Assembly (NCBI RefSeq): GCF_019175285.1
Contig: NC_056524.1
Coordinates: 144,914,738-144,978,737, forward strand
Length of the DNA stretch: 64,000 bases
Origin: Sceloporus undulatus
Lineage: Eukaryota; Chordata; Lepidosauria; Squamata; Phrynosomatidae
Direction of reading: 5' to 3'
The position numbers and the translations under genes are program-made. Shown here piece after piece: positions 31,757-45,780 of this stretch (positions are counted from its first letter, which is position 1; the number at the start of each line of letters is the position of its first letter). The notes beneath the pieces were generated by a model that saw only the letters and a program-made list of their open reading frames with translations, was not told where the DNA came from and made no database searches.

Positions 31757-32655
31757 ATTTTTTTTTCAAATATTCTTTATTATTATTTCACACATAAAGA
31801 AAACAATACACAAACAATACCAATACAAATACCATACAGTATTAGTAATCCTTTTTAAAATAATAGTTGTCTTCTTGACCCAAACTAGCATTTCCTTGAG
31901 TTCTTGTGGTTTAGAAACGATCACTTCTCTTACTAAATAGTCTACCCAAACTCTTACATCATGTTACACATTCTAACCAACAAAAATATAATATTCCCTT
32001 ACACGACAGCAAAATATCTTATTAATAGTTAACAAAGTTTCCTTCTAACTCTTCCTCGCACTATCCCTAATAGCGTAACATCATAAGATTTGGTTCCTTC
32101 CCCCTAATGCTTTTGCTAAAACAGGAGTCTCGCCGTTTCGTTCGTCTGTTGACCTATAGTTCATCAGGTATAAACAAAATTAACATAAGTAGACCTACTT
32201 TTTCAAATTTGATCACTTAATTTAGCTTATATCAGGTCTCAATGAGGCTTAAGTTCATATCCCATTCTTTTTCCCAAGCGGCCAAAAAAAATTTCCACTC
32301 TTTTCCACTCTTTGCCCTGTTAATCATTTTGAATATTACAAGATAGCCTATCAATTCTGTAATCGTTGACTTTTTGCATCCACATATCCCATGTTGGTAC
32401 CCCATCAGATTTCCATAATTTAGCAATATCAAATCTAGCTGCAGTCACAAGGTATAATATAATTCTCCGATGCTGTTTTTCATCCTCAGAATCCAGGACT
32501 GTAGTCATATTTAGTAAATAAAGTTTGGGGTTCATATGAAATTTTACCCCTAGCATCTGCTGAATTGATTCATGAACCATCCTCCAAAATTTTTGAATTT
32601 CCTTACAACGCCACCAGTGCCGGAAGGCAAAGAGATGCAGAACAGTGGAAGTTGG
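31757..32655 (-). mobile_element. L1 LINE 3' end
   Basis: Minus-strand L1 terminus: FRHWWRCKEIQKF, then MVHESIQQMLGVKFHMNPKL, YLLNMTTVLDSEDEKQH, LYLVTAARFDIAKLWKSDGV and MWMQKVNDYRIDRL (32580-32320). The 3' UTR and an A-rich end follow (T-run at 31757-31765 on the plus strand). It interrupts the L2 endonuclease fragment. A different L1 lineage from the one at 943-7521. 5'-truncated near 32655. Confidence 0.85.
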
Positions 32656-32689
32656 GAAGACTGCCTGGACTTTGTTGTTCTTATTTAAC

Positions 32690-35397
32690 CATGGAGACAG
32701 CAGCCAGGTTTCCTAAACTCAATAACTCCAATTATAGTTCCTAGGCTGAGTACTGTGAAGCTCTCCTTGTCAGGGAGGGCCTTTGGCATGTAGTACAGTG
32801 TAGACCTATGGAGGGCACTATTGAAGATGATAGGAAGGCGAGAGCAACAATTTTGTTGCCCCTTGAACCGAGCCAGATTAATCATGTGTGAAATAAGAGG
32901 ACTGCAAAGCCTGTGTGGGATGCGCTCAAGCAAGTTCATCAGAGTAGCACAGCATTGTCTAGGATGATCTGGTGTCGGAGGCTGTACGCATATAAGATGC
33001 AGCAGGGGCAGGGGCAGGATTTGGAAATAATGCAGGATCTGTACACCCAAGTCGAGATGCGAGACGTCAACCTGCCAGCCAACCAAAAGGCGTACATCTT
33101 GTTGGACAGCCTTACTGAGGACTATGAGCACATCCTACATAGTTTTCAGGGGGTGCCTGAGGACCAGATGGCTGTGGAGTTGGTGTCAGCGTGTGTCTTA
33201 GAGGAGAGCCAGCGACATCAGTTCGCGGCTGGGCTCAGGAGACCGCAGCGGGCAATGCCAAGCTCTACACACCCACCAGCGGCTCTGAGAGAGCTTCAGC
33301 CAGAGAAGGCAGCTGTGTCCAATGAGAAAAGCTGTTCCTACTGCGACAAGACTGGCCATGTGAGGAGAAACTGCTGGAAGCTTGCAGTGGCAAGGAGGAA
33401 GCAGCCCGCAGATCCTGGGACTAGGAAGGGTGCTGCAGCTATGGTAAAGGACAGTAACTGTAAAGCCCAGCGGCTGTCACAGAGGACAGTGTTTGGGTTC
33501 TGGATTTTGGGGCTTCAGGGCATATGTGTAATTCCCCCCAGCTCCTGAAGAACAGGACTGCTCCCAATGTACATTCAGTGGCAATGGCTGATGGTGCACC
33601 CAGGGAGGTAAAGAACATGGGAACTGTATACATCCCAAGCTTTGGGCAGGACTTTGCAAATGTCTTATGTGTCCCCAAATTGCAAAATTGTCCTGTTAGT
33701 GTGTCTGCGCTGACAACAGACAGATATACATTAAGGTTTCAGGTGGATGAGTGTGTGATCAGCATGGGTGATCAGGTGTGTGCAAAAGCACTAAAGATAA
33801 ACAAAATGTATTACATGGTAAACAAGGGAGAATGTGCTGCAGTCAATAATGTGCCTTTGCACTCAGACTGTTCACATTATTTTCATCGTATACTGGGCCA
33901 TGTGACTTTTACCAGTTTAGGAAAACTGGGAGAAGTTTGTCCTGAGCTGAAAATAAATCCATGCTCACCCCATTCAGTCTGTTCGGTTTGCAGCAGGATA
34001 AAGTGAGAGTTTTTCCTGTGGCCAAACAGACCAAATGCACCACCCAAAGACCATTCCAAATTGTCCATGCAGATTTGGCTGGCCCTTTGACCAAAACCAT
34101 TGGTGGCAACCAGTATTTCATGGTGATTGTAGATCGCCACACCAGGTATTCATATGTGAAAATCCTGGGGGGGGGGGGGGGGGAGTGCAGCTGCTGACTT
34201 TTTCAAGGACTGGGTCAATATGGTAGAAAGGGAATACCTACAAGGTGGGTTCCTCGGTGGCTGACAGGGGGTGAGTTCTTGTCAACAACCTGAAATTTGG
34301 CTAAGGAGGAGAGGATACCCAACAACAACACAAATCCTAGAGTCCCTCAGGAGGAGGGTTGGCTGAGAGGCATATTGGGATATTAAAGCAGATGAAAGAC
34401 TGCAGATGCTAGATGCTGAAGCCCCTGATCACTTTTGGGAAGAGGCGATTCAGACAGCAAACCACATAGCCATAGATGTGGAACTCGGCCATAAGCAGAC
34501 CCCATACCAGATGCTATATGGCAGACCTCCTAACCTAAATACCTCAAAGTGTTTGGACAGTACGCAAATGTGCCAACAACCTTTAGAAAGAAATGTAAGC
34601 TCAAATGGCGCAGGATCATGTTTGTGGGCTACTCTGGTAACAGTAACAGTTTCACCTGGGTCAGGGGAAATTCTGATGTCCGAAGTACCAATTTGAAAAG
34701 CACTCTGGTTGGAAAGGTTGAATGCCAACTAGAGGTTTTTGTGAGGGGGACAAAAAGAGATAAGTACTGGATGGAAGGGTGAGAGAAAAAGAGTCTTCAC
34801 CAGAGTCAAGCTAGTACTTCACAACAACAAACACAAACACAACCTTCACTTCACTCTCCCATCACAACTAAGGAAGTTTGAACAGGTGCCAGTGAAAGTC
34901 ACTGAGGTTCAGACCAGCTCTGAGAGTGAGGATGAGAGGGTTAAAACAAAGATGATTGTGCCCAGGAAACACAAAGGGTGAGCAGACCTCCACAACGTTT
35001 GTAGTACAGGTCAAGAGCCTGTACTGTGGTGGCTGATGAGCCAGAGAATTTCAGAGATTTGCAGTGTTATCCTGTGGAGGAACATGAGAAGTGGTGTTTC
35101 TGCAATGGACAGGGAGCTTTTGTCATTGTTGGAAAAGGAAGTGAATGATGTTGTTGAAAGACCCAAGAATCACAAGGTTGCAAATGGGTTTATAAGAGAA
35201 GGAAAGCCAGATGAGATGTACTCAAAAGTACAAAGCGGTTGGTGGCAAAAGGTTTTGCTCAGCAGAGGTTTGAGAACTTTGACAAGCCTTCTCCCCCAAC
35301 AGCAAAGTCAGAAAGTCTGAGGCTGGTGTTAGCTTTGGCAGCTAGGGAAAAGAAAATTGTGAGACATTTTGATTTTGAAACTGCTTATTTAAATGCT
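32690..35397 (+). mobile_element. Ty1/copia LTR retrotransposon fossil
   Basis: Broken internal region of a copia-type element. In order: gag of the UBN2 type (32692-33430) ending in the zinc knuckle CSYCDKTGHVRRNC; protease and gag-pre-integrase region (about 33500-34000); integrase core (FQIVHADLAGPL, YFMVIVDRHTRYSYVKI, near 34050-34170) and its distal part (HFWEEAIQTANHIAI, TPYQMLYGRPPNL, 34430-34540); and the start of the RT (VAKGFAQQ, HFDFETAYLNA) up to where a CR1 begins. Many breaks; no LTR recognised on either side. Copia elements are sparse in tetrapods, which makes this worth noting. Confidence 0.85.
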
Positions 35398-37489
35398 TCT
35401 CCACTACACTCCAAGGGAGTGTGTTCCACTGTCGGACAGCCCTTACTGTCAGGAAGTTCTTCCTAATGTTGAGTGGAATCTCTTTTCCTGTAGCTTGCAT
35501 CCATGTTCCGGGTCCTAGTCTCTGGATCAAGTGAAACAAGTCAGCTCCCTTCTCCGTATGGCATCCTTCAAGTATTTAAACAGGGCTATCATATCACCTC
35601 TTAACCTTCTCTTCTCCAGGTAAACATCCCCAGCTCCCTGAGTCGTTCCTCATAGGACAAGGTTTCCAGACATTTCACCATTTTAGTCGCCCTCCTTTGG
35701 ACAGGCTCCAGTTTCTCAATGTCCTTTTGAATTGTGGTGCCCAGAACTGGACACAATATTCCAGGTGGGGCCTGACCAGAGCAGAATACAGTGGCACTAT
35801 TACTTCTCTTGATCTAGTACTATACTTTTATTGATGCAGCCTAAAATTGCATTGGCCTTTTTAGCTGCCGTATCACACTGTTGACTCATGTTCACTTGTA
35901 GTCTACTTGGCTCCCAGATCCCTTTCACATGTAGTTTCTTTCAGCTAGGTGTCCCCCATCCTATATCTGTGCATTTCATTTTCTGCCCTAAGTGCAGTAC
36001 CTTACATTTCTCTGCATTGAATTTCATTTCGTTAGCTTTGGCCCAGCTTTCTAGTTATTCAGATCATTTGAATGTTGATCCTGTCCTTGGAGTATTAGCT
36101 ATTCCTCCTAATTTGGTGTTATCTGCAAATTTGATAAGTATGCTCCCAATTCTGTCATCCAGGTCATTGATAAGATGTTGAATAGCACTGGGCCCAGGAC
36201 AGAGCCCTGTGGGACCCCACTGGTCACTTCTCTCCAGGCTGAAAAGGAGCCATTGTTGAGCACCCTTGGGTTCGGCTGGTCAACCAATTCAAATCCATGT
36301 AACAGTTACTTTGTCTAGCCCCACATTTTACAAGCTTGTTTGCAAGAATGTCATGGAAACCTTGTCAAGGCCTTACTGAAATCAAGATATACATATCCAC
36401 AGCATTCCCTTCATCTAGCAAGCTGGTAATTTTATCAAAGAAAGAGATCAGATTTGTCTGGCATGACTTGTTTATCTGAACCATGTTGACTTTTTGTGAT
36501 TATGACATTGCCTTCTAGATGTTCACAGACTCTCTGTTTAACGATCTGCTCTACAATCTTTCCTGGTATTGATGTCAGACTAACTGGACAATAATTGTGG
36601 GATCCTCTTTTTTCCCCTTTTTGAGATGGGACAACATTTGCCCTCCTCCCAGTCTGCTGGGATTTCTCCTGTTTTCCAGGAGTTTTCAAATACGTTGCCA
36701 ATGACTCCAATATACATTTGCCAGTTCTTTAGTATCCTTGGATGTAGTTCATCTGGTTGGAGACTTAAATTCATTTAGATTAACAAGGTATTCCTCTACT
36801 ATCTCTTTACTTATTCTGTGCGAAATTCCCCTATTCTGTCCTCTGCTCCATTATCCTCAGGTTGAGCCCCCTTTCCTTTTCTGAGAAGACTGAGACAAGA
36901 GGTGTTGAGTAATTCTGCCTTTTCTCTGTCCCCTGTTAACATTTTGCCATCTTCCACGCAGTGGCCCTACCATTTCCTTCTTCTTCCTTTTGCAGCGGAC
37001 ATATCAAAAAATCTCTTTTAATTCTTTAGCTAGCCTGAGCATCTGCTACGCTTAGCTTTTCTGACTTTACCCCTACACATGCCTGCTATTTCTTTGAATT
37101 CTTTTTTTGTGCTTTCCCCTTTTTCCATTTCTTGACATGTTCCGTTTCAAACTTAGGTCGGTTGAAAGTTCCTTAGTCACCATCCTGGTTTCTTGAGACA
37201 CCTCCCATTTTCTTTCTCACTGGAACTGTTTGAGTATGTCCTTCAGTATCTCTCTTTTGAGAAACTCCCATCCGTACTGAACTCCCTTCCCTCAAGGACG
37301 TAGCCAGGATTTTGGGAAGGGGGGGGTCAGACTAAGTGCCACCATTTTGAGAGGCAAGAGCCCCCCCAGACCACAAAAGAGGGTCGAGGTTTTTCCCTCG
37401 ACACCTTGATGGCCACACTTTAACTTCCGTTATGGCTTCTGCTGCAATGGAATCTTGCGAGCTGTAGTTGAGTCATCTGTCAGGTGCCA

Positions 37490-37575
37490 CACAAACTACA
37501 GATCCCGCATTTCACAAATGGAGCCAAGGGCAGTTAAAGTGGCATCAAACTGGATTATTTTTTCAGTGTAGATGC
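37490..37575 (-). repeat. Short interspersed repeat, family Y, copy 3
   Basis: ACAAACTACAGATCCCGCAT, then GGCAGTTAAAGTGGCATCAA and TTCAGTGTAGATGCA, matching the complement of 20831-20970. Confidence 0.7.
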
Positions 37576-38069
37576 AAAATGAGTCCTTCCTCTGAAGGTG
37601 TTTACATCAGATAAATTCAGCTCGATAAAGCAAAGTGCAGCGCCGAGCAATGAGCGGCAGCCACTCTGTTCATGCTCAGAGACACTCTGCTCATGCTTGA
37701 ACACTGTATTCCAACATTGAGCTGAGCTACGAACCCAGGCTGCATCCACACATTTCATTCCCACTTCCAAGAGGGATTTTTAATTTTGAGACACACACCA
37801 CACCTTTTAATTCCAAGAGCATCATTCATACTATCTACTATCTATCTATTATCTATCATAATTTTTAATTCAAGCCATTATACGTTCCTTTCTTTTTATA
37901 TTAAACAAAACCCTTTAAAGGAATCCTATTTTGGGAGAAGGACAGGTCAGGTATAAAATCAATCAATAAAAAATTATAGTGCCATAGTCCATCAGTGCAT
38001 GGCTTACATTATAAGACTTATCCTTTATACATTTAAAAACTATTAAATCACAGTAGGCTCGAGTGCTAC

Positions 38070-38170
38070 AGAATCATGGAATCATAGAGTTGGAAGAGAC
38101 ACCCAAGGCCATCCAGTCCAACCCCATTCTGCCCTGCAGAACTCCCAGTCAAAGCCTCCTCAACAAATTA
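38070..38170 (-). mobile_element. CR1-type 3' end fragment
   Basis: GAATCATGGAATCATAGAGT octamer end followed by CCATCCAGTCCAACCCCATT. The CCCCATTCTGCC variant differs from the CCCCCTGCC of the other CR1 copies, indicating another subfamily. Confidence 0.8.
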
Positions 38171-38304
38171 TGTAATGGAGGTGTCCATCTACATTGTAAA
38201 AGATATACTATAGATTAATGCTATGGAAATCCACACTTGAGTCTGTATATTGGAGAAAGGCGGGATATAAAAGAAAATACAACAACAACATATTGGGTAT
38301 TGTT

Positions 38305-38421
38305 AGTTTTGTGAGACATTTAGCCTTCTTTGTCAAGAGCTCTGGTGCACACATACTACAAATCGCAGGATTTTCCATAGCATTAAAGCAGTGTCGAACT
38401 GGATTTTTGCAGTGTGCAGCC
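38305..38421 (-). repeat. Short interspersed repeat, family Y, copy 4
   Basis: GTGAGACATTTAGCCTTCTT, TGTCAAGAGCTCTGGTG and AGCAGTGTCGAACTGGATTT with TGCAGTGTGCAGCC. The inner part runs opposite to what a simple copy would give for the 'AGCCTTCTCTGTCAGAGAGC' block, so this copy may itself be rearranged. Confidence 0.6.
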
Positions 38422-38564
38422 TTATTAAACTGCAGTTCCCATCAGTCTGTGGTGCTGCTGATGATGGGGCCTGCAGTCTAGCATTGCCTGGAGCAGGGCC
38501 ATAGGACTCCACAGCCACGATTCTCATCTTAGATTGATTCCATATATTATTAATTAATCATAAA

Positions 38565-38660
38565 AAACATAGAGTTAGAAGAGACCCCACGAAGGGCCAT
38601 CCAGTCCAACCCCATTCTGCCATGCAGGAACTCTCCATCAAGCATCCCCATTGACATGCT
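38565..38660 (-). mobile_element. CR1-type 3' end fragment, second
   Basis: ACATAGAGTTAGAAGAGACC then GGGCCATCCAGTCCAACCCC and ATTCTGCCATGCAGGAACTC. Same CCCCATTCTGCC subfamily as 38070-38170. Confidence 0.8.
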
Positions 38661-40324
38661 GAAAAAGGGCCAGCTAACTGTGTTTTATTCTATTTGTCTT
38701 TAAAAAAGAGAAAAAAACAAGGCTGGAGGGAAGCCTCTTGCCTTTTTGCATCGCAGACCCACCACTTTTTTGTTGTTGCAAAAATCCAGAAATGACTGTT
38801 TTTGAAAACAATGAGTCCATTCTCAGGAGAAATGTCCAGAGTAGAGTCTGAGTCTCCTTTCTCTGGACTTCCAAAACCCCAAACTGACCCCTGAGAGCAT
38901 CTGTCTGACCCCCAACTCAAGGAAACTTGAAAATCCTGAAGGTTTAGATCAATTACTGAATTATTGAATTATACAAGGCATAGTGGTTCAGGGTTTTGCT
39001 GAAGCTCAGTAAAATTGTGCAAAAGCACAAGGGAGGAAGGGGGGAGGAGGAAGAGAGGAGGAGGAGGAGGGTGGAAGCCGGACTCTGAAGGAAACGAAAG
39101 CGAAAGGGTCACAGGGATCTCTCTCTCTCTCTCTCTTTCCCCCCCTCTCTGAGCTTGCAACTGGCGTTCAAGTCCTTCCTCCCTCCTCCCCCTCCATTAA
39201 AGCCACGGAGCAGGGAAAAGAGGGACTTTTGTTTTGTCTTTCCTCTGTTCCCTCGCCGTGGTTTAATGGGGGGGGGGGGGAGGAAGGGGGCTTGAACGCC
39301 CCCAGGGCCTGATGGGGGGGTCCCCAACCCCCCAACAACCCCCCCCCCCGATACGTCCTTGCTTCCTTTCAATATTTCTGACCATGGGATCACCCTCAAT
39401 AATTCTCTAAGTTTACTGAAATCCGCTTCCTAAGTCTAGATGTGTGTTTGACTATGCCTGGCTTCTCCTTTCCATTGTATAACAAACTCCAGGAGTACAT
39501 GATCACTCCCACCTAAGGATCCCACCCCTTGCATCCATTAACTAGGTCATTCCTGCTTGTTAGTATGAGATCCAAAACAGCTGATCCCCTTGTTGCCTCT
39601 TCATCTTTTGGACAATGAAATTGTCTCCAAGACCAGTGAGGAATTTTCTAGACCTTGAGGATTTGGCTGAGTTTGATTTCCAGAAACTATCAGGGTAGTT
39701 GAAGTCACCCATCACTACTACATCTCTCCTTTTGGTGTGTGGTCATCTGTTCTAGAAAGGCATCATCCAATTCCTCAGTCTGACTTGGGGTCTTGTAGTA
39801 GACTCCCACCGTAACATCCTTGTTGTTCCCCTGCCCTTTAATTTTTATTAGATGCTCTCCACCTGGCTTCCAGGATTGATGTTCTGCATCTTTTCATGGT
39901 TTAAAAGTCCCTGAATATATAAGGCTATTTCCCCCTTTCCTGTTGGCCTGTTTCTCTTGAAAAGGTTTACTCCTCTATTTTTCTACATTCCAATCATGAG
40001 AATTCATCCACCAGGTTTCGTGAGGCCTATTATATCATATTTGCTTTGTTGTGCTAGGAGTTCACACTTCATCTTTCTTATTTCCATGCCTGTGCATTAG
40101 TGTAGAGACATTGCAGACCAGGGTCCCTTTACTTGCTGCCTGTGCAAGTTTTTTTGCCTCCCATTTGGGTCCTTGCATCTGTTTGTCTGTTCCCTCTATG
40201 ACAGTTTGACTATTTTCTCCAGCCCCTTTACCTTCCAGAAACTGTTCCCTCCCCCACATAACCAGTTTAAAGCCCCCTGATCAAATTTTTTCAGACTACT
40301 GGCAAAACGTTTTTGCCAACTGTC

Positions 40325-40864
40325 ATGATACAACCATCTCTTGCTAGAAGTGTTGGGAAATAGGAGATAAACGCAGGTAATTTTGTATCTTGTGAGTAGA
40401 TAGACAAATTGGCAGACTGGAGCTTTGCCAGGAAAAACAGCTGCTAGATTAAGCACCGTAGGCTGGCCTTTCTCCAAAGAGGCCACTGTTTATTTGGTGC
40501 AAAACACACACAGAGCTATACACAACACCAGCTACAAAACCCACACTGTACAAAGATGATTTGAACTTATATACACTTTTTCTATGTGGCAATCTAGGCT
40601 CAATCACTTCTCTGTACAATTCCCTGTGTTACCTGGATTACTGTCCACCATTCCAGATGACACCAGAATATTTACATAAATGTTATTGTCCTCTCTGGAC
40701 ACTCCGTGACCTTGCACAATCACCTGCTGTCCAGATCCCACAGCTCTGCAACCCAATTCCTGCTACAGAGAGGAGGAGGAGAGAGGTAGCTGGGCAGCCA
40801 TTTTAAGTGGTGACTGTTTAATTTTTTAAAAAACTCTAGGGAAGAGTGTGCTTTTGTAGTCACA
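40325..40864 (-). mobile_element. LTR fossil with adjoining internal start
   Basis: On the minus strand 40864-40351 reads as an LTR: it begins TGTGACTAC, has TATA-like GTGTATATAAG, an AATAAA before CAGTGGCCTC, and ends TTTCCCAACA. The next bases include GGTTGTATCATGAC, suggestive of a primer-binding region, before a CR1 begins. Family not certain (copia-like possible). Old and incomplete. Confidence 0.5.
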
Positions 40865-40999
40865 TCTGTGAGTCACTAGGGGGCGGAGCTAGCAGACTAG
40901 CTCTATATTACTCCTCCCAGAGCAATGGCGTTGCAAAATTTTAATTCTATTTTATTTCATTTTTTTTTTCATCCAAGGGAAATCTACAGCAGAGGCAGA

Positions 41000-43745
<2,746 letters not shown>

Positions 43746-43749
43746 TTCT

Positions 43750-44427
43750 TTCCCTTCTCCCTGTGAGTGCCAGCACTGGCGCAGGCCACCCACGGAGAGA
43801 ACGGGGGTGGGGGGGCCTCCTCCTTCTCTCCCTTCTTTCCGTGGGTGCAGCCACCCGCCGGAAGGGATGGGTGGGGGCCGCCTCCTTCTCCCCTTCCTGC
43901 GGGTGCAGGCACCCGAGGAGGAAGGGACGGGTGGGGGGCTGCCTCCTCTCTTCCCTTCCTTCCCGTGGGTGCAGCCACCCACAGGGAGGAAGGGATGGGT
44001 GGGGGGACCTCCTCCTCTCCCTTCCTTCCGCGAGTGCAGGCACTCACGGGGAGGAAGAGATGGGTGAGGGCTGCCTCCTCCTCTTCTCCCTGGAGCTGCC
44101 AGAAACCGCAGGGAGAAGAAAGAGATGGGACTGCAAGCCCCAGCGGGTCTCGCGGCCGGATGTCTCGCCCCTTTCCTCTCGGTGGCCTCCCCAATTGGTT
44201 GGGAGGGTGGGAGGGCGGGACTTCCGGCTGCCAAAGCCCCCTGGGGCTTGTAGGCAGCCAAAAGTCCCGCCCCTTCCCAGCCTCCCAACCAATCAGGGAG
44301 GCTGCCGAGGTGAAAGGGGCGGGACCTCCGGACTCAAGGGGAGGCGGCAGCTGAGGGGACTTTTGTCCCCAATCTGATGTCTCCGGAGTGTCGGTTTAAC
44401 CGAAGGTCGGTTACCGAGACTCTACTG
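43750..44427. repeat. GC-rich minisatellite ending in a Tigger-type terminus
   Basis: At 43750-44110 about five units of ~65-75 bp contain GTGGGTGCAGCCACCC, GGAAGGGATGGGTGGGGG and GCCTCCTCCTCT. 44170-44345 has paired inverted words (CCAATTGGTTGGGAGG and CCTCCCAACCAATCAGGGAG). The right end GTTACCGAGACTCTACTG followed by TA (44428-44429) resembles a Tc1/mariner-Tigger terminus; the matching left terminus was not found. Frames of up to 239 codons here on both strands are repeat artefacts. Confidence 0.65.
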
Positions 44428-44469
44428 TATTTGGAACTCCAGCAAGGCCCAGTTCAGACAATCATTCTC

Positions 44470-44880
44470 GACAGATAGCAACAACCACCATTCAAAGGAA
44501 TTTGAACATCTTTGGTACATGCCAGAGCAGGTGATTTATCTGTGCCATCTGTTTTGGATACAGCTAGGTGAACCACTGTAGGCTTCTTGTATGAAATCAT
44601 GTTCATGCCAAACTATTAACTGAAGCAGATCAGGCACTCTAGGTGTGCCAGTAACACTAGGTCAGTTAACTGGGAACAACCTCCCTGCTTGAGGGTGTTA
44701 TTCATGGCTCTTACCCTTTGTTTGGTCAGATAGACTCTTGTCAGCAACGTGTCTACAACCACTCCAAGGTGTTCTAGGTTCTGAAATGGAACTATGTTGT
44801 TCTTTCCATGAGGACCAGAAAACCATGTCTGGATAGGAAGGAAAGCACAACTTGACATCTATTATACCCTATGGAAGAGA
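44470..44880 (-). mobile_element. DIRS-like RT fossil fragment
   Basis: The minus-strand frame contains FQNLEHLGVVVDTLLTRVYL, then TKQRVRAMNNTL. This recalls the RT-RNase H transition of DIRS-type tyrosine-recombinase retroelements ('FLG..lDT...r..Lp..R'). Broken, and no other parts were recognised next to it. Confidence 0.4.
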
Positions 44881-45456
44881 ATCAGATCTGATCAGGACAC
44901 TGTGAAATTATGGATACAGTATATAGAAAGGCCCCACTACTGTATTTCCAGTATGTCCCTATCACTGTCGAGAGTGCCAATGAAAAAAAGAACAGAATGA
45001 GTTACAGTTACTACTTTCCTTTGTTTTACTAGAAGCATGTTGGTTAGCAGAAGGAGCAGGCCTGTCCTCTTTTGCCTTGCTGCCACACCTTCAGTTCCAG
45101 CTTTGCCTCTTATTTTAAAAAGGCAAGCACAATAAATAAATGTCTTGGCTAAATTCCCCCCAGGGAGTGACTGAAACCTCCAAACTAGGGGATGATGGGG
45201 CAGACAGAGAAGACTCTTTGAACCTGAAAAATCCTCTCTGGTCCCTTCAGTCTGAGTAGATCATGGAGGAATGAGAGGAGGTGGCAGTTGGTTTTGGCGG
45301 GAAACTCTCCACTCGCACTTCTGAAGTAACTGAAGTCTCCTTCAAAACTGGGAATGCAAGCCAGAAACAAACTTCTGGGATGAAGCTTAAACCACAAACA
45401 TAGGATTAGAAATCAGATCACCACTCACCTCTTCAAATCTGCCCCCTCCCCCCTCT

Positions 45457-45780
45457 CTCTCACTGCTCAAACCTCTTGCCATGTTTGATGTTTGCAGTGG
45501 GGCACAACTTGGCCAAGGACAATTGGTTTTCCCTCCTCCAGCCATGCCAAGGTCCTGTTAGGTTCTCCATCTCACTGCCCAAACCACCAGCTGGGGTTGG
45601 TGTCTGCAGTGCGGTGACATTTGGTTAAGGACAGGGAGATCTCCCTCTTCCACTGTGCCAATTCCTTTTAGGTTTTCAATCTCACTGCCCAGACCCCTTG
45701 CCAGGGTTGAAGTTTGCAGTGGAGTGCATCTTGTCAAGGACAAAGGGATCTCCCTCCTCCGGCCGCGCCTGGGCTCTCTG
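45457..45780. repeat. 110-113-bp minisatellite, three copies
   Basis: TCTCACTGC recurs at 45457, 45570 and 45680. Each is followed by CCAGACC/CAAACC, GTTTGCAGTG-like text, AAGGACA and a CTCCCTCCTCC block. The copies are diverged, so the array is old. Confidence 0.85.

Larger units (their letters stand above)
37293..39361. mobile_element. 2.1-kb non-autonomous DNA element inserted in CR1
   Basis: Bounded by inverted ends CAAGGACGTAGC (37293) and the complement of GATACGTCCTTG (39361). Flanks CTTCCCT and CTTCCTT suggest a 7-8-bp target duplication, so hAT-like is likely. The CR1 sequence is continuous when it is removed. It is G-rich near both ends (GGGAAGGGGGGGGTC; runs of G and C at 39270-39350) and carries family-Y repeats, CR1-like tails and GA/CT-rich tracts. 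No transposase seen. Confidence 0.75.
35398..40322 (-). mobile_element. CR1 LINE (copy E), near full ORF2, split by a DNA element
   Basis: Minus-strand CR1. The 3' end is cut inside the ORF2 C-terminus, so the octamer end is absent at 35398. RT spans 35398-36780 (plus-strand words GGTCAACCAATT and CACTGGGCCCAGGACAGAGC are the complement of the PQGSVLGP region), the linker lies to 37292, the endonuclease at 39362-40090, and the ORF1 end at 40250-40322. Interrupted by 37293-39361. Compared with other copies it has many one- and two-base deletions, often in short runs. Confidence 0.88.

Noticed and set aside
45457-45780. CRISPR-like regular array
   Set aside because: Three diverged 110-bp units with no short identical repeats or unique spacers, in a vertebrate nuclear context.
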